A stretch of 64,000 nucleotides of DNA from Rhizobium esperanzae (GTDB lineage: Bacteria > Pseudomonadota > Alphaproteobacteria > Rhizobiales > Rhizobiaceae): the NCBI RefSeq assembly GCF_002204185.1, contig NZ_MXPU01000013.1, forward strand, positions 1 through 64,000, written 5' to 3'. Shown here in pieces: positions 8,679 to 18,081 of the stretch (positions are counted from its first letter, which is position 1; every line of letters begins with the position of its first letter). Under the pieces are notes generated by a model. The model made no database searches and was not told where the DNA came from. It saw only the letters and a program-made list of their open reading frames with translations. The position numbers were made by a program, and so were the translations under genes.

Positions 8679-10823
8679 ATGAGTGGTTTTCTGCATACCA
8701 ACCTGCATTGTCTTGCGCTCGTCGCGCGTCATCACGGCGTCGATCTTTCTCCTGAGCGATTGCAGCACGATTATTCCGTCGGCAACGATCCGGTGGCCGT
8801 GCGGCAAATGCTCAGAATGGCCAAGGATGCCGGCCTCAGGGCCAGGCATCTGACCCTCGACTGGCGAAGCCTGTTCCAGCTCGGCGAGGCTTTCCCGGTG
8901 CTTGCCGAACTTTCGAACGGCAACTGGGTGGTCATCGCCGGCGCTCTCGGGGAGGGCGAGGATGAGCGGATCCGCGTTCTCGACCCGCTCGCCACGCGCC
9001 CCGAAGTCATGCTGCTGAGCGAGGAGCAATTCGCCAAGGCCTGGCTCGGATCGGTGGTGCTGATGAAGCGCAACTATCGCATGTCGGATGAGGACCGGCC
9101 CTTCGGCTTCCGCTGGTTCGTCCCCGAAATCATCCGCCAGCGCAGCTTCTTCCGCGACGTGGCGCTCGCAGCCTTCGTGCTTTACGGCCTGGGGCTGACC
9201 ACGCCGATGTTTTTTCAGCTCGTCATAGACAAGGTGCTCGTGCATCAGAGCTACGCGACATTGACGGTTCTGACGGTCGGCATCGCGGTGGCGCTCGTCT
9301 TCGACGCGACCTTCAGCTTCCTGCGCCGCTATCTGCTGCTCTACGCCACCAACAGGATCGACATCCGGGTGGCGACACGCACCTTCGCCCATCTGCTCAA
9401 CCTGCCGATCGCGCTCTTCGAACAGGCCTCAGCCGGTGTTCTCGTCAAGCATATGCAACAGACGGGGCGCATCCGCGAATTCCTGACCGGCCGACTGTTC
9501 CTGACACTTCTCGACGGTGTTTCACTCTTCGTCTTCTTGCCGATCCTGCTTCTCTACAGCGTCAAGCTGACGCTCGTGGTGTTGGGTTTTGCGGCGCTCG
9601 TCGGGCTCGTGGTGATGCTGCTCGTCGGGCCGTTCCAGCGTCGCCTGCAGGCTCTTTATCAGGCCGAAGGCGACCGGCAGGCCCTGCTGGTGGAAACCGT
9701 GCATGGCATGCGCACCGTCAAGTCACTGGCGCTGGAGCCGCGCCAGCGCAAGGTGTGGGACGATTATTCGGCGCAGTCGATCTCGGTGCGTTTCCGGGTC
9801 GAAAAAATCTCCACCATCGCCCAGTCGATGACCGGGCTTCTGGAGAAGCTGATGAGCGTGGCGATCATCGGGCTCGGTGCGCTCGATGTCTTCAGCGGTT
9901 CCATGACGATCGGCGCGCTGGTCGCCTTCAACATGCTGGCCGGCCGCGTCTCGGGACCGCTGGTGCAGATCGTCACCATGGTGCACGAATATCAGGAAGT
10001 GGCTCTGTCGGTGCGCATGCTCGGCGAGATTATGAACCAGCGGCCGGAACAGGCAGGCCGCGGGCGAGGGGTGCGGCCGCAGCTGCACGGACGTATCGAA
10101 TTCGACAGGGTTACTTTCCGCTACGGTCCGGATGGGCCGCCGGCGCTCGACAATGTGTCCTTCGCCATTCCGGCGGGCTGCGTTTTCGGCGTGGTCGGCA
10201 AGAGCGGCTCGGGCAAGACGACCATCACGCGGCTCATCCAGGGGCTCTATCAGAGCCAGGAAGGGCTGGTGCGCATGGACGGCTATGACAGCCGCGAGAT
10301 CGACCTCGTGCATCTGAGAACCAGCATCGGCGTCGTGCTGCAGGATAATTTCCTCTTTCGCGGCACGGTGCGCGACAATATCGCCGCCGCCAAACCCGAT
10401 GCCAGCATCGAGGAAATCATGGAGGTCGCCCGCATCGCCGGCGCGGAAGAATTCATCGAGCGCCTGCCGCGCGGCTTCGACACGATGCTGGAAGAAAACG
10501 CCGCCAACCTCTCCGGCGGCCAGAGGCAGCGGCTTGCCATTGCGCGGGCGCTGATCACCGATCCGAAGCTCCTGATCTTCGACGAGGCGACGAGCGCGCT
10601 CGACCCCGACAGCGAGGCGATCATCCGCGAGAATCTGAGCCGTATCGCTGCCGGGCGCACCGTCGTCATCGTCTCGCACCGGCTTTCGACGCTCGTCGAT
10701 GCCGATGCCATTCTCGTCATCGATCGGGGCAAGGTCGCCGATATCGGCCGGCACGACCAGCTGGTGTCGCGCTGCATGACCTATCGCCACCTGTGGGCAC
10801 AGCAAATGAGGCAGGTCGCATGA
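8679..10823 (+). CDS. type I secretion ABC transporter with degenerate C39-like domain (HlyB/PrtD class)
   Basis: 714-residue inner-membrane exporter. Residues 1-130 form a peptidase-C39-like domain; the position of the catalytic Cys appears to be Thr (TNLHC, where only the second family Cys is kept), so it should bind but not cleave substrate, as in HlyB. The membrane domain spans about 150-440. The nucleotide-binding domain has Walker A GKSGSGKTT near 507, signature LSGGQRQR near 611, Walker B LLIFDEATSALD near 630 and a switch His in VSHR. The stop overlaps the adaptor start by ATGA, indicating translational coupling. Substrates are probably the large repeat proteins upstream (inferred). 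The outer-membrane TolC partner is not encoded here. Confidence 0.95.
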   Translation: MSGFLHTNLHCLALVARHHGVDLSPERLQHDYSVGNDPVAVRQMLRMAKDAGLRARHLTLDWRSLFQLGEAFPVLAELSNGNWVVIAGALGEGEDERIRVLDPLATRPEVMLLSEEQFAKAWLGSVVLMKRNYRMSDEDRPFGFRWFVPEIIRQRSFFRDVALAAFVLYGLGLTTPMFFQLVIDKVLVHQSYATLTVLTVGIAVALVFDATFSFLRRYLLLYATNRIDIRVATRTFAHLLNLPIALFEQASAGVLVKHMQQTGRIREFLTGRLFLTLLDGVSLFVFLPILLLYSVKLTLVVLGFAALVGLVVMLLVGPFQRRLQALYQAEGDRQALLVETVHGMRTVKSLALEPRQRKVWDDYSAQSISVRFRVEKISTIAQSMTGLLEKLMSVAIIGLGALDVFSGSMTIGALVAFNMLAGRVSGPLVQIVTMVHEYQEVALSVRMLGEIMNQRPEQAGRGRGVRPQLHGRIEFDRVTFRYGPDGPPALDNVSFAIPAGCVFGVVGKSGSGKTTITRLIQGLYQSQEGLVRMDGYDSREIDLVHLRTSIGVVLQDNFLFRGTVRDNIAAAKPDASIEEIMEVARIAGAEEFIERLPRGFDTMLEENAANLSGGQRQRLAIARALITDPKLLIFDEATSALDPDSEAIIRENLSRIAAGRTVVIVSHRLSTLVDADAILVIDRGKVADIGRHDQLVSRCMTYRHLWAQQMRQVA

Positions 10824-12268
10824 ACGCGCGTGTCAGAAAATCCGGCGAGAACCTACCCGTAGCCCCAGACCATGGTCCCTCAGACAAGGGGCCGCCAGGC
10901 AGAGGTGGGCAGCTCGTCGCCCGCCTGCCGCTGCCGCCGGCAATTGCGGAATTCCAGTCCGACGCCGTCGAGCTCGAGGAGCGTGCTCCGCCGCGCGTTG
11001 CGCGCATGACGCTCTATTGCGTGACGGCGCTGATTGCTGCGACCATCATCTGGGCCTCCGTTTCTGATATCGACGAGGTGGTGATTGCGCCCGGCAAGCT
11101 CGTCACCACCCAGCCCACCATCGTCGTCCAGCCGCTCGAAACCTCGATCATCCGCACGATCGATGTGAAGGCCGGCGAGGTGGTGCATGCCGGACAGACG
11201 CTCGCAACGCTCGACGCCACCTTCAGCCAGGCCGATGTCGACCAGCAGCAGGCGAAGTTCTCGGCACTCGACGCCCAGGTGAAGCGCATCGAGGCGGAAC
11301 TTGCCGGAGACGACTACACGATGATGGCGGGAACGACGCCCGACGAGATGCTGCAGGTGCAGCTCTTCGGCCAGCGGCGGGCCTTCTACACGGCGCAGCT
11401 GCAGAATTTCGAGCAGCAGATCGCCGGCCAGTCGGCAGCGCTTGCCGCGGCCAAGAACCAGGAGGCCGTGCTTACCGACCGACGCGACACGCTCTCGCAG
11501 ATCGAAGGCGCGCGTGAGCGGCTCTTTAACACACAGAGCGGCTCGCTGATCACCATGCTCGGCTCGCGCGACGCCCGCCTCGACGTCGAGTCCGATCTGA
11601 CTGCCGTGCGCGGCAAGGCCGACGAGGCCGCGCATGCCTTTGCCAAGCTGAAAGCCGACCGGCAGGCCTTCATCGAGGATTTCCGCCGTGCCGCGATGGA
11701 ACAGCTGGTAGAGCTGCGCGGCCAGCGCGACATGGCGGATGAAGAGTTGAAGAAGATGGAGCTGCGCCGCAACATGGTGTCGCTGACAGCACCTGCCGAC
11801 GCGGTCGTGCTCGATCTCGCCCAACGCTCCATCGGCTCCGTCGTGCGCGAAGCCGAACCGATCGTCACACTGGTGCCGATCAACGTGCCGCTCGAAGCGG
11901 AAGTCTCGATCAACACCCGCGACATCGGCCGCATCGCCGTGGGTAAGGAGGCCCGCATCAAGCTAGACGCCTATCCCTTCCAGAAATACGGCACCGCAGC
12001 GGGCGAAGTTCGCACTATTAGCCAGGACACGTTTATCACCGGCCAGCAGCCGGAACAGACCGCTACCCCGAGCCAGCCGGCCGCCCCCTTCTTCAAGGCT
12101 CGCATCCTGCTTTCCGATACGAGACTGAACGTCTCGGACGTGCCGGTCAGACTGCTGCCGGGCATGACCGTCTCCACAGAAATCAAGGTGGGCAAAAGGA
12201 CGGTGATCTCGTATTTCCTCTACCCGCTGCTGCGAGGCCTGGATGATGCCATCCGGGAACCGAACTGA
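10820..12268 (+). CDS. HlyD-family type I secretion membrane-fusion protein
   Basis: 482-residue periplasmic adaptor anchored by one transmembrane helix (about 65-90, MTLYCVTALIAATIIWAS). It is followed by a lipoyl/barrel-sandwich strand region (VQPLETSIIRTIDVKAGEVV), a long coiled-coil hairpin (about 135-320) and a C-terminal beta barrel, all typical of HlyD/PrtE. The chosen ATG overlaps the exporter stop (ATGA); an upstream in-frame ATG at 10793 lies inside the exporter gene and is less likely. It should link the ABC exporter to an outer-membrane TolC channel encoded elsewhere. Last gene of the plus-strand cluster. Confidence 0.95.
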   Translation: MNARVRKSGENLPVAPDHGPSDKGPPGRGGQLVARLPLPPAIAEFQSDAVELEERAPPRVARMTLYCVTALIAATIIWASVSDIDEVVIAPGKLVTTQPTIVVQPLETSIIRTIDVKAGEVVHAGQTLATLDATFSQADVDQQQAKFSALDAQVKRIEAELAGDDYTMMAGTTPDEMLQVQLFGQRRAFYTAQLQNFEQQIAGQSAALAAAKNQEAVLTDRRDTLSQIEGARERLFNTQSGSLITMLGSRDARLDVESDLTAVRGKADEAAHAFAKLKADRQAFIEDFRRAAMEQLVELRGQRDMADEELKKMELRRNMVSLTAPADAVVLDLAQRSIGSVVREAEPIVTLVPINVPLEAEVSINTRDIGRIAVGKEARIKLDAYPFQKYGTAAGEVRTISQDTFITGQQPEQTATPSQPAAPFFKARILLSDTRLNVSDVPVRLLPGMTVSTEIKVGKRTVISYFLYPLLRGLDDAIREPN

Positions 12269-12399
12269 GAAAGCCGCAGACGAGGCGGAGGCGAGGGGCC
12301 TCCGACACACGCCGGGGGATGGGGGTGAGCGCCAGGATTCCAGGCAGCCGCCCCCAAAGCGTTTGGGTAACAGCGGGAGCCGCATTCGATTCCGATTAA

Positions 12400-13302
12400 T
12401 CAGCCTACGGGGAAAGTGGCGAGAAAAGCGCGAATTGCTGCAGGGATATTGCCGAGATGGAGGAGGGGCGCATGTCCTTGCCCTCCGGCGGTATGAAGGA
12501 TCAATCCGGGATGCAGTCGGGCCATTTCGCCCGCGGTTTCCTGCGACAGCAGCGGTGAATTTTCGCCGCGGATCAGCATCAGCGGAAAGCGGCTCAGGCT
12601 TTCGAATTGTGCCCAGAGATCGGGCAGCGGCTGGCTGAAATCGATCGATCTCAGCGCCTCGGCGATCGCTGGATCGAAGTCGGCGACCGGCCTTCCTGCG
12701 ACGTCGCGATATAGCGCAAGCGCCATTTCGCGCCAGTCCTCGCCTGTAAGCGCGGTAAACGAGGCGCCGTGATTTTCCCGCAATAGATCGGCCGCCTCTT
12801 TCCAGTCGGCCGGCGCCTTGCCGCTGTTGAGGTAGTCGCGAATGAGCGCCAGCCCTCTCGCCTCGATCGCCGGTCCGATGTCGTTCAGGACCACGGCTTC
12901 GAGAAGATCCGGCCGTGTCGCCGCGATCAAATGCAGGATCAGGCCGCCACGCGAGGTGCCGATGAAAAATGCCCGCTCGATGCCGAATGCCGCGCAGGCG
13001 GCAATGATGTCGCCGGTCTCGACGGCAAGATTGTAATTGGCCTTGTTCTCATCCCATGCGGAATTTCCGCGCCCGCGCGAATCGAGCGCAATCACCCTGC
13101 GCGGCCCTGTTCTGTCGCGGCTGAGAAGCAGCGCAAGCGGATGAAAGTCCCGGGCATTGCGGCTCAGGCCGGGCAGGCAGATCACCGGCAGCCGTTCGGC
13201 GGCTGCCGCCTCCTCCGGCCGGTAGTCGCGTGCATAAAGCCTCAGCCCATCGGGGGAAAAGTAAAATCGTTCCTGGAAACCGCCTGCATCCATATCCGGC
13301 AT
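12400..13302 (-). CDS. alpha/beta-fold hydrolase
   Basis: 300 residues. Shows the alpha/beta hydrolase pattern: oxyanion strand (CLPGLSRNARDF), nucleophile elbow G-T-S-R-G-G with Ser, a later acidic region (LIRGENSPLL) and a C-terminal catalytic His (GQGHAPLL). The substrate is unknown; the family includes esterases, haloperoxidase-like and lactone hydrolases. Start ATG 13302, with a second ATG four codons in; the longer frame upstream would run into the neighbouring transglycosylase gene and is rejected. No signal peptide, so probably cytosolic. A palindromic repeat separates it from the upstream transglycosylase gene. Confidence 0.85.
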   Translation of the reverse strand: MPDMDAGGFQERFYFSPDGLRLYARDYRPEEAAAAERLPVICLPGLSRNARDFHPLALLLSRDRTGPRRVIALDSRGRGNSAWDENKANYNLAVETGDIIAACAAFGIERAFFIGTSRGGLILHLIAATRPDLLEAVVLNDIGPAIEARGLALIRDYLNSGKAPADWKEAADLLRENHGASFTALTGEDWREMALALYRDVAGRPVADFDPAIAEALRSIDFSQPLPDLWAQFESLSRFPLMLIRGENSPLLSQETAGEMARLHPGLILHTAGGQGHAPLLHLGNIPAAIRAFLATFPVG

Positions 13303-13339
13303 CGCATCCTCGAGACCTGTCTGATCCAGAAGGTGTAGA

Positions 13340-13384
13340 GCATGTCTCGCAAAAGTGTGCAGCGGTTTTGCGATAAAGACATGC
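13340..13384. repeat. rhizobial palindromic repeat between two minus-strand genes
   Basis: Nested inverted repeat: outer arms GCATGTC (13340-13346) / GACATGC (13378-13384), inner arms TCGCAAAA (13347-13354) / TTTTGCGA (13366-13373). Same family as the element at 8237. It could fold as a cruciform or an RNA hairpin. Confidence 0.75.
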
Positions 13385-13415
13385 GCAAAAACAAAGCAAG
13401 CCGCGCCAAACAGGT

Positions 13416-15491
13416 TCAGGAGGCGCTGCGTCCGCCGATCAGGTCGCGCTCGATATCCGCCGGCTGGCCGAGTCGGGCTTTGTAGACTTCGTAATTCTCC
13501 ATCACCCGCTGAACGTAGTTGCGCGTTTCGGGGAAGGGGATGCGCTCGATCCAGTCGACGATCTCGTCGACCGGCCTGCCGCGTGGGTCGCCGTAGCGTC
13601 CGATCCATTCCGGCACCCGCTTCGGCCCGGCATTATAGGCGATGAAGGTGAGGATGTAGGAGCCGCCGAAGGCTTCGATCTGTTCGCCGAGATAATGCGC
13701 GCCGAGCGTCGCATTATAACCGGCATCGGCCGTCAGCTTGTCCTTCGAAAAGGTGATGTTGTGGCGCTTGGCCACCGCCTGGGCTGTGCCGGGCAGAAGC
13801 TGCAGCAGGCCGCGAGCATTCGCCGCCGAAACGGCGGCCGGGTTAAAGGCGCTTTCCTGCCGGGCAATCGCATAGGCGAGCGCCTTGCCGGAGCCGGAGA
13901 TATTGGCATTCGCCGGGATTACGCCGACGGGAAAGGCGAGCGCGGCGACGTCGATGCCGCGGCCATAGGCGATCTTGCCGACCTGCAGTGACAGATGATG
14001 ATTGCCTGATTGCTCGGCTTGCGCCGCAAGGATCGCCAGTTCACCGGGACTTTGCAGCTGATCGGCGAGCGCGAGATAGAGGATGTCGGCCCGCCATCCA
14101 TGGCCGGCTGCCTCGAGCCGGGCGATTGCCTGCACGGCTTCGCGCGCCTGGAAATTCTGGCGGTCGGCTGCGCTCGGGGTGGGATAGCTGACGTTGAGCG
14201 TCTTGCGTCCAAGCCTTTCGGCCGCGAGCTGCCCATAGAAGGTGCCGGGAAAATTCGCGGCCTTGCCATAGAATTCGCTGGAGTTGCCGGGGCAGCCGGC
14301 CTCGGCTGCCCGCCCGAGCCAATACCAGGCGCGCGACACCGAGATGGGACCGTTCGAAGTCGCCAGAATCTTGCGGAAATGCTTTTCTGCCGTTGTCGGA
14401 TCCTGCAGACCGCGCAGCGCATACCATCCGGCATGGAACTCGGCCTCGACGATATCAGTCGGGCTGGTTGCCGCGGAACTTGCGACGACGCGGTAGGCCG
14501 GTCTGAATTGTCCCTGATCGACGAGGCCGCGGCTGACGATCCGCTGCTCGTTCCACCATTCTCCGGAATTGACCAGTTCGCCCGGCTCGCGCGGCATCTT
14601 TTCCAGAAGCGCCGCCGCTTCGGCATACCTGTCCTGCTTGCGCAGATATTCGATGCGCGCGAACAGCAGGCCGGCATCGCCATGCCATTTCGGCTCGACG
14701 CTATTGAGCAGCGCGTCGGCATTGGCAGCTTTGGCGTCGACGGCGGCCCAGGCCTTGTAGAGGGACTGCGCCTCGCCCATATCGCCGAAGCGCTTGGCCT
14801 GCGCCACCCGGCCACGATACATCAGATAGTCCATACGCGCCTTGTGATCGGCTGGCGTCAGCAGGGCGGAAAACTCCAGGAGGATCTTGTCTTCGCTCGC
14901 CTTGTCGAGCGCCTCGGTGCGCCAGATCTTGCGGATATATTTTGCGGCCTGCGCCTGCTTGCCTAACGCAGTCAGCGCCCGCCCGAGAATGACGGCGCCC
15001 TGCATCGTCTCCGGCGCGGTATCGCCGAAAGCGGCGAGCACGGCTGACGGGGCGGGGTTTTCGTCGTAGAGCGCACGTTCGGAATAGGCGCGCAGCCTGG
15101 AAAGGCCGGGCCACCCCTTGAGCTCCTGCGCGGCACTGGCGATTTCATAGGAGGGAACGCCCTTCAAGCCGGAGACGGCAATCGCCCAGGTGAGGATATG
15201 GCGGTCGAGCGTATCGTCGCGCAGGCTGTCGCGGATCGAGATGGCCAGTTGCGGATTCTTGGCGGAAAGCGCGTCGAGGCCGCTTTTCAGATCATTGGCG
15301 ACCGGCGCGACGGCCGGATTGCGCGGGATGGCGCCGGTGGTCAGCGCTTCCGGTATCGAGGTCTCGGGAACGAAGCCGATCGGCTTGATGCCAGGCGCCG
15401 GAACGCTTTCGCCGGGAAGCGGCGACGCGAGGCTGCCCCACGCGGCGGCAACAAAGCCGAAGGCGGTCAGAATCAGCACAGATTTCTTCAT
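13416..15491 (-). CDS. soluble lytic murein transglycosylase, periplasmic
   Basis: 691 residues. An N-terminal signal peptide (MKKSVLILTAFGFVAAAWGS) directs it to the periplasm. A long alpha-helical superhelix (about 80-520) is followed by a C-terminal SLT catalytic domain with the catalytic Glu in AIARQESAFNP, then GLLQLLPGTA and a Tyr-containing AYNAGP motif. Enzymes of this family cleave the MurNAc-GlcNAc bond of peptidoglycan to form 1,6-anhydro products. The ATG at 15491 was preferred because it begins the signal peptide. Divergent from dapA. Confidence 0.92.
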   Translation of the reverse strand: MKKSVLILTAFGFVAAAWGSLASPLPGESVPAPGIKPIGFVPETSIPEALTTGAIPRNPAVAPVANDLKSGLDALSAKNPQLAISIRDSLRDDTLDRHILTWAIAVSGLKGVPSYEIASAAQELKGWPGLSRLRAYSERALYDENPAPSAVLAAFGDTAPETMQGAVILGRALTALGKQAQAAKYIRKIWRTEALDKASEDKILLEFSALLTPADHKARMDYLMYRGRVAQAKRFGDMGEAQSLYKAWAAVDAKAANADALLNSVEPKWHGDAGLLFARIEYLRKQDRYAEAAALLEKMPREPGELVNSGEWWNEQRIVSRGLVDQGQFRPAYRVVASSAATSPTDIVEAEFHAGWYALRGLQDPTTAEKHFRKILATSNGPISVSRAWYWLGRAAEAGCPGNSSEFYGKAANFPGTFYGQLAAERLGRKTLNVSYPTPSAADRQNFQAREAVQAIARLEAAGHGWRADILYLALADQLQSPGELAILAAQAEQSGNHHLSLQVGKIAYGRGIDVAALAFPVGVIPANANISGSGKALAYAIARQESAFNPAAVSAANARGLLQLLPGTAQAVAKRHNITFSKDKLTADAGYNATLGAHYLGEQIEAFGGSYILTFIAYNAGPKRVPEWIGRYGDPRGRPVDEIVDWIERIPFPETRNYVQRVMENYEVYKARLGQPADIERDLIGGRSAS

Positions 15492-15704
15492 CCGGGATCT
15501 CGCAACGAAAACACGCCCCGCCCATTTGGCTAGAGGCATCTTAACGAAACCTTACCGTACCACGTAAAATTCATTCACATCTGCTATCGGAATTTGCCCT
15601 AAACCGAACTCTCCGCGCTTGTCGCGATGATTTCGGCGCTCTATGGTGCGCAAAATATTCATGGAATGCGGCCGAAGCAAGGATTTGGTCGTGAGGAGCT
15701 TTGC
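15492..15704. promoter_or_regulatory. divergent promoter region between transglycosylase and dapA
   Basis: A 213-bp divergent intergenic region, relatively AT-rich around 15545-15600, that must hold the promoters of both flanking genes. No specific operator was recognised. Confidence 0.4.
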
Positions 15705-16589
15705 ATGTTCAATGGGTCCATTCCCGCCCTCGTCACCCCCTTCACCGATGCCGGACTGATCGACGAAGCGAGCTTCGCCGCCCATGTCGACTGGCAGATC
15801 AAGGAAGGCAGCAGCGGTCTCGTTCCGGTCGGCACGACCGGCGAATCGCCGACGCTGTCGCATGCCGAGCACAAGCGGGTCGTGGAACTCTGCATCGAAG
15901 TGGCGGCAAAACGCGTTCCGGTCATGGCCGGCGCCGGTTCGAACAATACGCGTGAGGCGGTCGAACTCGCCCAGCATGCCGAAAAGGTCGGCGCCGACGC
16001 CGTGCTCGTCGTCACGCCCTATTACAACAAGCCGACGCAGAAGGGTCTGATCGCGCATTTTTCCGCGATCGCCGAGGCCGTCGCCCTGCCGATCTATATC
16101 TACAATATTCCCGGCCGTTCGGTGATCGACATGACGCCGGAAACGATGGGTGCTCTCGCCAAGGCGCACAGCAATATCGTCGGCGTCAAGGACGCGACGG
16201 GCAAGATCGAGCGTGTCTCCGAGCAGCGCATCACCTGCGGCAAGGACTTCAGACAATTGTCCGGCGAGGACGCGACAGCCCTCGGTTTCAACGCCCATGG
16301 CGGCGTCGGCTGCATTTCGGTGACGGCCAATGTCGCCCCGCGCCTCTGCGCCGATTTTCAGGCCGCGACGCTGGCCGGTGAATACGCCCGCGCGCTCGAA
16401 TATCAGGACCGGCTGATGCCGCTGCACAAGGCGATCTTCCTTGAGCCTGGTCTCTGCGGCGCCAAATACGGCCTCTCCAAGCTCGGCCGGATGAGCCGCA
16501 ATGTCCGCTCGCCGCTGCTTTCGACCCTGGAGCCGGCAACCGAAGCAGCGATCGACGCCGCCATGCGTCATGCAGGATTGCTGAACTGA
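15705..16589 (+). CDS. dapA: 4-hydroxy-tetrahydrodipicolinate synthase
   Basis: 294-residue TIM-barrel aldolase that condenses pyruvate and aspartate semialdehyde, the first committed step of diaminopimelate/lysine synthesis. Family marks: GTTGESPTL near the N-terminus, the Tyr in YNIPGRS, and the Schiff-base Lys in GVKDATG. The start at ATG 15705 is supported by a GTGAGGAG ribosome site and by the standard N-terminus ([13 protein letters not shown]). smpB follows 93 bp downstream, a common alphaproteobacterial order. Confidence 0.97.
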   Translation: MFNGSIPALVTPFTDAGLIDEASFAAHVDWQIKEGSSGLVPVGTTGESPTLSHAEHKRVVELCIEVAAKRVPVMAGAGSNNTREAVELAQHAEKVGADAVLVVTPYYNKPTQKGLIAHFSAIAEAVALPIYIYNIPGRSVIDMTPETMGALAKAHSNIVGVKDATGKIERVSEQRITCGKDFRQLSGEDATALGFNAHGGVGCISVTANVAPRLCADFQAATLAGEYARALEYQDRLMPLHKAIFLEPGLCGAKYGLSKLGRMSRNVRSPLLSTLEPATEAAIDAAMRHAGLLN

Positions 16590-16682
16590 GGAGACCGGCC
16601 ACCTTCACAAGGCCGGGTCGTTCCCTTACATAAGGACAGGCAATGAGGGCGCGGCTTTTCGCGCCCCGAAGGGAATATCGTC

Positions 16683-17162
16683 ATGGCCCCCAAAGGCAGC
16701 CAGCGTGTGGTGAACAAGGTCGTGGCCGAAAACCGCAAGGCCCGCTTCAACTACGAGATCATCGATACTTATGAGGCAGGTCTCGTGCTGAAGGGCACGG
16801 AGGTCAAGTCGTTGCGCGAAGGCAAGGCCAATATCGCCGAATCCTATGCGTCGGATGAGGATGGCGAGATCTGGCTGATCAATTCCTACCTGCCGGAATA
16901 TCTGCAGGCGAACCGCTTCAATCACGAACCGCGCCGACGCCGCAAGCTCTTGCTGTCGGGCCGTGAGATCCATCGCCTGCGTTCAGCTGTCAACCGCGAA
17001 GGCATGACGCTGGTTCCGCTGAAGATCTATTTCAATGATCGGGGTCGGGCGAAGATGGAGCTGGCGCTCGCCAAGGGCAAGAAATTGCACGATAAGCGCG
17101 AATCCGAGAAGGAGCGCGATTGGAACCGGCAAAAGAGCCGCTTGTTGAAGGATAACGGCTAA
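16683..17162 (+). CDS. smpB: SsrA-binding protein SmpB
   Basis: 159 residues, the usual length. Binds tmRNA and delivers it to stalled ribosomes for trans-translation. Typical features are the N-terminal [14 protein letters not shown] strand, [14 protein letters not shown], and the basic C-terminal tail ([19 protein letters not shown]) that enters the mRNA channel. The tmRNA gene itself was not found in the window. Convergent with the NYN-domain gene, sharing a terminator hairpin. Confidence 0.97.
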   Translation: MAPKGSQRVVNKVVAENRKARFNYEIIDTYEAGLVLKGTEVKSLREGKANIAESYASDEDGEIWLINSYLPEYLQANRFNHEPRRRRKLLLSGREIHRLRSAVNREGMTLVPLKIYFNDRGRAKMELALAKGKKLHDKRESEKERDWNRQKSRLLKDNG

Positions 17163-17168
17163 CCCATC

Positions 17169-17198
17169 GCGCCGCAGCCGATCGGCTCGCGGCGCTTT
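17169..17198. terminator. bidirectional hairpin between smpB and the NYN gene
   Basis: A long GC-rich stem, GCGCCGCAGCCGA pairing with TCGGCTCGCGGCGC with one bulged base, followed by TTT on the plus strand, in the 39-bp gap between two convergent genes. Likely terminator; the T-run is short. Confidence 0.55.
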
Positions 17199-17201
17199 CG
17201 A

Positions 17202-17783
17202 TTACTCGCCGAAATCGCTGGCCGGGGCGACTTCGACCGGGCGCGGCGCCCGCTCCGCGGGATCGCGACCGATTTCAGCCTTCAGCGACAAGAGATCGAT
17301 GAAATGATCGGCCTGCCGGCGCAGGTCGTCGGCGATCATCGGCGGCTGCGTCGCCATAGTCGAGATCACCGAGACCTTGCGGCCTCTGCGCTGCAGCGCC
17401 TCGACGAGGTTCGTGAAGTCGCCGTCGCCGGAGAAGATGACGAGATGGTCGACGGTTTCCGACTGCTCCATGGCGTCGATCGCAAGCTCGATGTCCATGT
17501 TGCCCTTGATCTTCCGCCGGCCCATGGAGTCGGTGAATTCCTTGGCAGGCTTGGTGACGACCTTGTAGCCGTTATAGTCGAGCCAGTCGATCAGGGGACG
17601 GATCGATGAATATTCCTGGTCCTCGATCAACGCCGTATAATAGTAGGCGCGCAGGAGGTAGCCGCGTTTCTGGAATGCCTTCAACAGCTTGCGGTAATCT
17701 ATGTCGAAACCGAGGCTCTTGGATGCAGCGTAGAGGTTGGCGCCGTCAATGAAGAGTGCAATTTTTTCGCGTGGGTCAAACAT
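17202..17783 (-). CDS. NYN-domain (LabA/DUF88 family) protein, probable nuclease
   Basis: 193 residues. PIN-like NYN fold with the conserved acidic residues visible in FIDGANLY, GNMDIELAIDAM and FSGDGDF, which in this family form a metal-dependent active site suited to RNA cleavage. The C-terminal 35 residues are Pro/Ala/Glu-rich and probably disordered. The target is unknown. Confidence 0.88.
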   Translation of the reverse strand: MFDPREKIALFIDGANLYAASKSLGFDIDYRKLLKAFQKRGYLLRAYYYTALIEDQEYSSIRPLIDWLDYNGYKVVTKPAKEFTDSMGRRKIKGNMDIELAIDAMEQSETVDHLVIFSGDGDFTNLVEALQRRGRKVSVISTMATQPPMIADDLRRQADHFIDLLSLKAEIGRDPAERAPRPVEVAPASDFGE

Positions 17784-18081
17784 CGCTTACCAATTCCAAT
17801 GAGAGAAATCGAAATTCGCGTGGCATCAAATTGCAATAAATACAATGGCTTATTGTGATTTTTGATCTGATGCTTACTTTACCATCTGTTCATATAAGAG
17901 AGATTTAGGGCACGGTTCCGCATATTCCAAGCAACCTTTGGTGGAATTGTCACATTCTCCATGGAAATTTAGCTCGGCCGCGGATAAAGACGAGGGGAGC
18001 CGGAACGAAAAACTTGTATTTGCCCGGTTTTAATTGTATCGGGCGTGCTAATCCCGAAATGACGACCGTAAAGGACAGGCA
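17784..18081. promoter_or_regulatory. AT-rich divergent intergenic region upstream of rpoZ
   Basis: A 298-bp region between divergent genes, clearly more AT-rich than its surroundings. It includes a small inverted repeat CAATAA (17834-17839) / TTATTG (17850-17855). It should contain the rpoZ promoter and that of the NYN gene; no further element could be assigned. Confidence 0.4.

Noticed and set aside
17834-17855. CAATAA/TTATTG inverted repeat as an operator
   Set aside because: Only 6-bp arms in an AT-rich stretch; could easily occur by chance, so noted in the intergenic entry without an independent call.
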